The notes beneath the pieces are model-generated. The model searched no databases, was not told the origin of the DNA, and saw only the letters and a program-made list of their open reading frames with translations. A stretch of DNA of 19,135 nt, taken from NCBI GenBank assembly GCA_910586605.1, contig CAJUJR010000053.1:1-19135 (forward strand), written 5' to 3'. Shown piece after piece: positions 14,335-19,135 of this stretch. The translations under genes were made by a program, and so were the position numbers. Every line of letters begins with the position of its first letter. Within the stretch, counting starts at the first letter, position 1. This DNA comes from an uncultured Lachnospiraceae bacterium (GTDB lineage Bacteria; Bacillota; Clostridia; Lachnospirales; Lachnospiraceae).

Positions 14335-15651
14335 TTACTTCTCTTCAAACTCCCTTAACGCTGTTATCTTTTTCCCACGCAGCCGGCTGCTAATCAGCTT
14401 ATTTATCAGATAGGCAACCACAGCAACAACCGGAACGCCAACAAACATGCCAAGCACGCCAAAATATGCACCGCCTACTGTAATTGCAAAAATAACCCAG
14501 ATCGGGCTTAACCCGGTCGACTGCCCCAAAAGGCGCGGCCCCAGAATCAGCCCATCAAACTGCTGTAGAACCAATATCATAATTGCAAAAATCAACGCCA
14601 ATTCCCAATCCGTACAAAGATAAATTAAAACGCCTGGGACTGCACCAATAAATGGCCCAAAATATGGAATCATATTGGTAATCCCCACAATCACGCTTAA
14701 CAGCACAGAATATGGCAGCCCGATAATATTCATAGCAACACAGCAGATACACCCAATAATTAATGAATCAATCGCCTTACTGATTAAAAATGCGCCAAAT
14801 ATATTATTACATTCCCGCAGCGTACTACAGATTGCATCCCCTTTTTCTTCCGAAAAAATTGCATACACAATCCTTTTCCCCTGATAACGGAAATTTTCCT
14901 TGCTGTAAATCATATAGATCGAAATCATAACCCCTAACAACAGGTTAATTGCCATTTTAACTATGGAAACAGACAATGAATACACCACCGGAAGCAAACT
15001 TCCCATCAAATCCGTCCCATAGTTAATTAAATTTGGCATCACCTCATCTAGCTGATCATAAGCAAATTCTAAATCAATATCAGGATAACGCCTTTGCAGC
15101 CCTGCCAGTTCCCTCATAATGGTACGGTACATATATGGAATCTTATCCGTAAGCTCCTGGACGCTCTGCCCCATCTGTGGGATCACAAAGACAAAAGCAA
15201 CTGCAATAAAGCCAATAACAAGAAGGTACGCAAGGAAAATAGCAACACTCTTCGTAATTTTCTCATACTTCCCTTTTGTAATTTTCTTTAATATTCCCTG
15301 AATCCTTGCCACCAAAGGAATTAAAAAATATGCCATCAAAACGCCAACCAGAAAAGGCGATAACACATTAAACAAATTTGAAATTGATTTCTTCGTTTCC
15401 CCCCAATGGGATATAATTATATAAATCAGGATTGCCGCAACAATCACAAACAGGGAATAGCGGCAGACTGACATATATTTCTGGTTAATATGAAACCAAT
15501 GGATTGGCTTTCCACCAGCCTCTCCCTCTTTAAATGTCCCTTTCTTTTCTAGGCTTTTATCATCTTTCAGCCCTTTTCCAGCCCTTTCCGCTGCTTTCTC
15601 TTCCCTGATATCCTCTTTCCTGTCCTTCTTTTTCACAATATGTTCTTTCAT
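14335..15651 (-). CDS. AI-2E family (PerM/YdbO type) membrane transporter
   Basis: A 438-aa polytopic membrane protein. Hydrophobic segments start at about 64, 92, 134, 222, 285, 310, 350 and 385. Family signatures are clear: MIPYFGPFIGAVPG (327-340) and DGLILGPRLLGQ (366-377) followed by STGLSPIWV. Members have been linked to autoinducer-2 release, Na+/H+ antiport or general export; the substrate here cannot be told. The first 48 residues are unusually charged (Lys/Glu rich) and precede the normal family start, so they form a cytoplasmic extension. The start is supported by GGGGAGCGGG before ATG. It has its own likely promoter and a hairpin after the stop, so it seems to be a single-gene unit. 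Confidence 0.9.
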   Translation of the reverse strand: MKEHIVKKKDRKEDIREEKAAERAGKGLKDDKSLEKKGTFKEGEAGGKPIHWFHINQKYMSVCRYSLFVIVAAILIYIIISHWGETKKSISNLFNVLSPFLVGVLMAYFLIPLVARIQGILKKITKGKYEKITKSVAIFLAYLLVIGFIAVAFVFVIPQMGQSVQELTDKIPYMYRTIMRELAGLQRRYPDIDLEFAYDQLDEVMPNLINYGTDLMGSLLPVVYSLSVSIVKMAINLLLGVMISIYMIYSKENFRYQGKRIVYAIFSEEKGDAICSTLRECNNIFGAFLISKAIDSLIIGCICCVAMNIIGLPYSVLLSVIVGITNMIPYFGPFIGAVPGVLIYLCTDWELALIFAIMILVLQQFDGLILGPRLLGQSTGLSPIWVIFAITVGGAYFGVLGMFVGVPVVAVVAYLINKLISSRLRGKKITALREFEEK

Positions 15652-15716
15652 ACGCCCGCTCCCCTGCTCTTTCCTGCAATATTAAAAACTTTTGTAACTT
15701 ATTTTACCCAGGAAAA

Positions 15717-15745
15717 AGTATAACGCATTTCTGGATATTTGAAAA
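15717..15745 (-). promoter_or_regulatory. Probable promoter of the AI-2E-type transporter gene
   Basis: On the minus strand TTTTCA (15740-15745) and TATACT (15717-15722) are 17 nt apart, about 65 nt upstream of the start codon. The -35 match is only 4 of 6. It lies just past the stop of the exporter permease gene; no clear terminator separates them. Confidence 0.55.
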
Positions 15746-15772
15746 TAAGAACAGAAAAATTTAAGATTTTGT

Positions 15773-16924
15773 TTATCTTTCTTGCTGCTGATATTTTGCA
15801 ATTGCCATGCTGATTCCTGCCATAGCAAATAAAAACAGAACCTGAATGCCAATTCCCTGCCATACCTGCCGGCCGACTTCCCCTGCAATCTCTGCGTGAT
15901 CTACCAACAGGTTATTTACTTTTTCATACCAATGTACCGGTAAAAAAGAAGCAACTGACTGAACTGGGCCTGAAAGGACTTTCTGAGGAACAAAAACGCC
16001 GCACAAAAAACAAATGCCAAGGGAAAGCGGCGTAATAATCGTATCCACCCTCTTTTCTTCTTTTACCAACACCCCAACAATAAACGCAAACTCCAACGCT
16101 GCCAGCATATCCACATAACTGTTTAAAAGATAATACCCTATGTTAGATGCAGACAGCATATCCTTTCCATAAATTATCCCCGCTAACGTAACCGATAAAA
16201 AATACAGTAAGCTTCCTATTATCCAAAAACCAAAAAGAATCTGCACATTCTGCCGTAGCAGCGAAAATGAAGACGCCATCATACGGTTTTTAATCCTTTT
16301 ATTACGGAATACCACTAAAACCTTTCCAAGCACGACACCTAATGCAGCAATAAAAAGATATGGCATAAACCCAAAGAAATATGAAAATGTTGGGGTTTTC
16401 CCACCATTTCCATTTACATCATCCAAAGTAACCTTACATTCTTTGCGCCCTATCACCCGCCTGCAGCTCTCAGAAATGCTATAGCCAAAAGAATGGTATG
16501 ACAAAACATCTCCCAAAAACTGCTCTATTTGTTGTGAAATATATACTCCATTATAAGAGCCCGGGCGCTGTGTTATATGCACTCCATTTTTCCCTTCTAA
16601 GACGGCTTCTGAAAAACCTTTTTTAATTTGCAGTACGATATCCCTTTTTTCATAATACAATTCTTCCGAAAGCTTCGCTTTGTCATTCTCTGACACCACG
16701 ACATGATGTTTTTCTTTAAGGAATTTTATAAGCTGTTCTGAAAACTCACTTTGATCTAAATCAACCAATGCTATCTCTGCTATTTCTGCTGAAAAATCCC
16801 CTGTGCCGCCATTTTCCCCTGCAATGCTCATTGCAACCGCAATTCCAATAAAAATCCCAAAGTACAACAACAGCCGGCCATAATTTCTTTTCACCATTAA
16901 CAAATAACTTTTAAATACTATCAT
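15773..16924 (-). CDS. ABC-2 type exporter permease, second subunit
   Basis: A 383-aa membrane protein with the ABC-2 permease layout. One N-terminal membrane helix (about 17-34) is followed by a large outward domain (about 35-180). Five more helices lie at about 182-206, 228-250, 264-286, 294-312 and 356-376. The motif SFLPVHWYEKVNNLL (326-340) before the last helix is typical. The start (ATG 16922-16924) lies inside the 3' end of the other permease gene (14-nt overlap) with GGAGAG upstream, so the two are translationally coupled and probably pair as a heterodimer. The substrate is unknown; drugs, lipids or peptides are all possible. The gene ends the exporter operon. Confidence 0.87.
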   Translation of the reverse strand: MIVFKSYLLMVKRNYGRLLLYFGIFIGIAVAMSIAGENGGTGDFSAEIAEIALVDLDQSEFSEQLIKFLKEKHHVVVSENDKAKLSEELYYEKRDIVLQIKKGFSEAVLEGKNGVHITQRPGSYNGVYISQQIEQFLGDVLSYHSFGYSISESCRRVIGRKECKVTLDDVNGNGGKTPTFSYFFGFMPYLFIAALGVVLGKVLVVFRNKRIKNRMMASSFSLLRQNVQILFGFWIIGSLLYFLSVTLAGIIYGKDMLSASNIGYYLLNSYVDMLAALEFAFIVGVLVKEEKRVDTIITPLSLGICFLCGVFVPQKVLSGPVQSVASFLPVHWYEKVNNLLVDHAEIAGEVGRQVWQGIGIQVLFLFAMAGISMAIAKYQQQER

Positions 16925-18086
16925 AACGCACTCTCCTTACCATCAGGAAACTTCCCGCCAAGAAAATAACCGCTAAAACTGCCATCGTTACCACATCCCG
17001 GACATAACGGCTGCCATCCTGATAAATTGCCACGCTATAAAACGCATCTGAAATAAGCGATGCGGGGTTAATCCTGTTTATAATTGGGCATTTTTCTTCA
17101 ATCAGCCCCTTAATCCCACTTACCATCAAACCGGATAAGAAGCTGCTCCCAAGGCTGACGCTAAGCATAACCGCAATTTTAGTCCCTTCTTTCCATTTCC
17201 CAATGCTTCCTACTAAAATCCCCATTGCAACGCCAACAAGGCAGCCCAGGAAAGCAATCAACAGGTTTTTCCCCCATTCATTTCCCATATCTAACTTTAA
17301 CACTTTTGTCATATAAACAAACAAAACAATTGTCTCTACATAGTTCACAATACAGATTAATATAAAATCTATCATCAAAAGCCTAAATTTACTGATAGAG
17401 CCTACACAACGCCTTGCCCCAACCGGGCTGATATTGGCCTGCAATGTCATAACAGAATCAAACCCTAAAAAGCATCCAAACATACAAGTCATGCCAATCA
17501 AAGAAAAGAAATACTGAATCATTCCATCTGTCTTTTTCCCACCCAGCGAGGTTTCTGTAACATATTCCTCCTGTATTGCCTGAGAACTTATTTTATCAGA
17601 AATCTCAGAATAAATTGCATCTGTATCTGCCTTGCCAAACAGACCAAAAAGCTCTTCTGGCTTTTCCCTTAAAACATCCTGAATCACCTGGCATCTTCCC
17701 ATATAAGATTCCAACACAGCCTGCAGCACACTTTCTTCCATGCCACTGCCTGCTACGAAAAGCTCTGGTTCTGTATCAACATAAAAAACACCTGAAATTT
17801 TCCCATCCTCTAACTTTTCCTTTGCCTCCTTCTCTTCCATCCATTCTACGGCAAATAAATCTTCCCCAGAATCTTCTACAGCCTTTAAAAAAACTTCAAA
17901 AGCCTTCGCCTCTGTAGTATCATTCCTGACAACTGCCGCTGTATTAATGCAATCCAGCGTATTGTCAATGTCTCCGAAAGTAACGTAAAATAATGTACAC
18001 AAAATCAGCGGAAAGACAAATCCCCAAAACATCGTAGTCTTCTCCCTCAATACACTAAAAAAACGATATTTAATAAGATGCAGCAT
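16911..18086 (-). CDS. ABC-2 type exporter permease, first subunit
   Basis: A 391-aa ABC-2 family permease. A membrane helix at about 19-38 leads into an outward domain (about 40-185) rich in acidic residues. Five helices follow at about 189-209, 236-260, 273-296, 303-323 and 365-383. The segment NRINPASLISDAFYSVA (337-353) is typical of DrrB/YhgE-like exporters. AAAGGAGG before ATG gives a strong start. It follows the ATPase gene by 32 nt and overlaps the second permease gene by 14 nt. Its outward domain differs in sequence from the partner's, so the subunits are not a recent duplication. Confidence 0.88.
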   Translation of the reverse strand: MLHLIKYRFFSVLREKTTMFWGFVFPLILCTLFYVTFGDIDNTLDCINTAAVVRNDTTEAKAFEVFLKAVEDSGEDLFAVEWMEEKEAKEKLEDGKISGVFYVDTEPELFVAGSGMEESVLQAVLESYMGRCQVIQDVLREKPEELFGLFGKADTDAIYSEISDKISSQAIQEEYVTETSLGGKKTDGMIQYFFSLIGMTCMFGCFLGFDSVMTLQANISPVGARRCVGSISKFRLLMIDFILICIVNYVETIVLFVYMTKVLKLDMGNEWGKNLLIAFLGCLVGVAMGILVGSIGKWKEGTKIAVMLSVSLGSSFLSGLMVSGIKGLIEEKCPIINRINPASLISDAFYSVAIYQDGSRYVRDVVTMAVLAVIFLAGSFLMVRRVRYDSI

Positions 18087-18118
18087 AACAGTATCCTCCT
18101 TTCGCCTTCCCTTTTTTC

Positions 18119-19048
18119 TTAATCACGCAGCTCTTTTCCTGTTATTTCTAAAAAAACATCATTTAAGGTTGGTAATTCAGAAAAAATCTTCCCAAAAGCA
18201 ACTTCTTCTTCCTCTAAATAATGCAAAACCCTTATTAAGTTCTTTTTCGCTGCACTGCAGCAAATTACCAGGCGCTGGTTATCATATTCTGTCCGGAATA
18301 CATGCGGCAGCTCCTTAACAGCCCTTATCTGACCTTCTGAAACTTGAATCCCTTCCACAGTAATCCTCTCCCCCATCTTAATCATGCGTTTCAAGTCCTC
18401 TTTCGTCCCGGTTGCAATGCTCCTGCCATGATCAAGTATGGAAATCCTGGTACAAATCTGCTCCACCTCTTCCATATAATGTGATGTATAGATTACTGTC
18501 GCCCCCTCTCTATTCAGACGCTGGATTCCTTCTAATATATGGTTTCGGCTCTGTGGGTCTACTGCAACAGTCGGTTCATCCATAATAATCAGTTTTGGCT
18601 TATGGGCAATCCCACAAGCAATGTTCAAACGGCGTAAAAGACCGCCGGAAAGCTGATGTGGGCGCATTTTCTGATATCCCTCCAAACCAGTAAATGCAAT
18701 GGCTTCCTCTACACATTTCTTGCGCTGTATTTTATCCGCTACATACAGCCCACAAAAATACTCAATATTTTCCTTTACAGATAATTCATAAAAAACGGCG
18801 ACATCCTGCGGTACAATTCCGATTTTCCGTTTCATCCCATAGCTGTCTGGTTTTATTTCTTCCCCAAATATACTGATTTTCCCTTTATCAAATTTTAACA
18901 ATGCCAACAAACAGCTAATTGCTGTTGTTTTCCCACACCCATTTGGCCCAAGGAGGCCAAAAACCTCCCCTTCATATACTTCCAGGTTCAAATGGTCCAG
19001 TGCAACCAAATCACCATATCTCTTTACCAAATTTTCAATACGAATCAT
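18119..19048 (-). CDS. ABC exporter ATP-binding protein (DrrA/CcmA-like)
   Basis: A 309-aa nucleotide-binding subunit that powers export through the two permeases encoded next. It shows Walker A GPNGCGKTT (34-42), Q-loop Gln81 in IVPQDVA, signature HQLSGGLLRR (131-140), Walker B LIIMDEPT (153-160) and the switch histidine His190 in YTSHYMEEVEQ. The C-terminal 85 residues form the extension usual in DrrA-type subunits. The start is ATG with AAAGGAAGAGGG upstream. It is the first gene of the three-gene exporter operon, and no regulator gene is next to it in the window. The end repeat (19083-19135) begins 35 nt upstream of the start codon; no convincing promoter could be picked out there. Confidence 0.93.
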   Translation of the reverse strand: MIRIENLVKRYGDLVALDHLNLEVYEGEVFGLLGPNGCGKTTAISCLLALLKFDKGKISIFGEEIKPDSYGMKRKIGIVPQDVAVFYELSVKENIEYFCGLYVADKIQRKKCVEEAIAFTGLEGYQKMRPHQLSGGLLRRLNIACGIAHKPKLIIMDEPTVAVDPQSRNHILEGIQRLNREGATVIYTSHYMEEVEQICTRISILDHGRSIATGTKEDLKRMIKMGERITVEGIQVSEGQIRAVKELPHVFRTEYDNQRLVICCSAAKKNLIRVLHYLEEEEVAFGKIFSELPTLNDVFLEITGKELRD

Positions 19049-19082
19049 AACTATTCCCTCTTCCTTTCTATAAACAATGCAA

Positions 19083-19135
19083 AGTTACTATTCACAGCCA
19101 ATCGTAGCCGGACTTAAGGAAATAAAAAATATCTT
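19083..19135 (-). repeat. Right copy of the two-part inverted repeat
   Basis: The blocks 19083-19106 (24 nt) and 19121-19135 (15 nt) are exact reverse complements of 31-54 and 6-20. The intervening 14 nt differ from the left copy. This copy lies just upstream of the exporter operon and runs to the last base of the window. Confidence 0.85.

Noticed and set aside
14335..15651. Quorum-sensing system based on the AI-2E name
   Set aside because: The family name is historic and substrates vary; no luxS, lsr genes or signal receptor are in the window.
1..19135. Circular plasmid or phage with terminal overlap
   Set aside because: The end repeats are inverted, not direct, and the content is chromosomal housekeeping genes without replication or capsid genes.

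Overview
The window looks like a chromosomal segment of a low-to-moderate GC Firmicute, most likely a gut Clostridia of the Lachnospiraceae type. This rests on gene content (a Y-family polymerase next to an XPD-like helicase, a VTC/DUF4956/CotH cluster, RarA, an AI-2E-type transporter), strong AGGAGG-like ribosome binding sites and AT-rich sigma-A promoters. No 16S rRNA or species marker is present, so the assignment is an inference.

Layout. Positions 1-800 are AT-rich and look different from the rest. They hold one small minus-strand gene of unknown function (252-431) with a good terminator, and a cluster of GATTAGCA motifs in both orientations (546-715). Next come a hairpin and a minus-strand tRNA-Arg(CCT) gene (801-874). 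This arrangement could be the inner edge of an element integrated at the tRNA 3' end, but no integrase or second att copy is visible. Back-to-back promoters (897-971) then drive the tRNA leftward and a two-gene DNA-repair operon rightward: a Y-family polymerase and a PD-(D/E)XK plus XPD/DinG-type helicase. Everything from 4650 to 19048 is on the minus strand.

The minus-strand block, in transcription order from the right, has five parts. (1) An ABC-2 exporter: ATPase and two permeases. (2) A PerM/AI-2E family transporter. (3) RarA and a small P-loop kinase. (4) A methyl-accepting chemotaxis protein with its own promoter and terminator. (5) A two-component system (OmpR-type regulator and histidine kinase), followed by a three-gene set: VTC-domain polyphosphate polymerase, DUF4956 membrane protein and membrane-anchored CotH-family kinase.

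The most interesting unit is this last one (4650-9955). A VTC enzyme that would make polyphosphate, a small membrane protein and a CotH-like protein facing outward sit directly behind a sensor/regulator pair. The promoter of the VTC gene carries two 8-bp direct repeats spaced 11 bp apart just upstream of its -10 box, as expected for an OmpR/PhoB-type activator site. A phosphate-transfer or surface-phosphorylation pathway under two-component control is a reasonable but untested reading.

The two window ends carry the same two-part repeat in inverted orientation (6-54 and 19083-19135). It is probably a dispersed repeat that broke the assembly; because the copies are inverted, they do not indicate a circular molecule.
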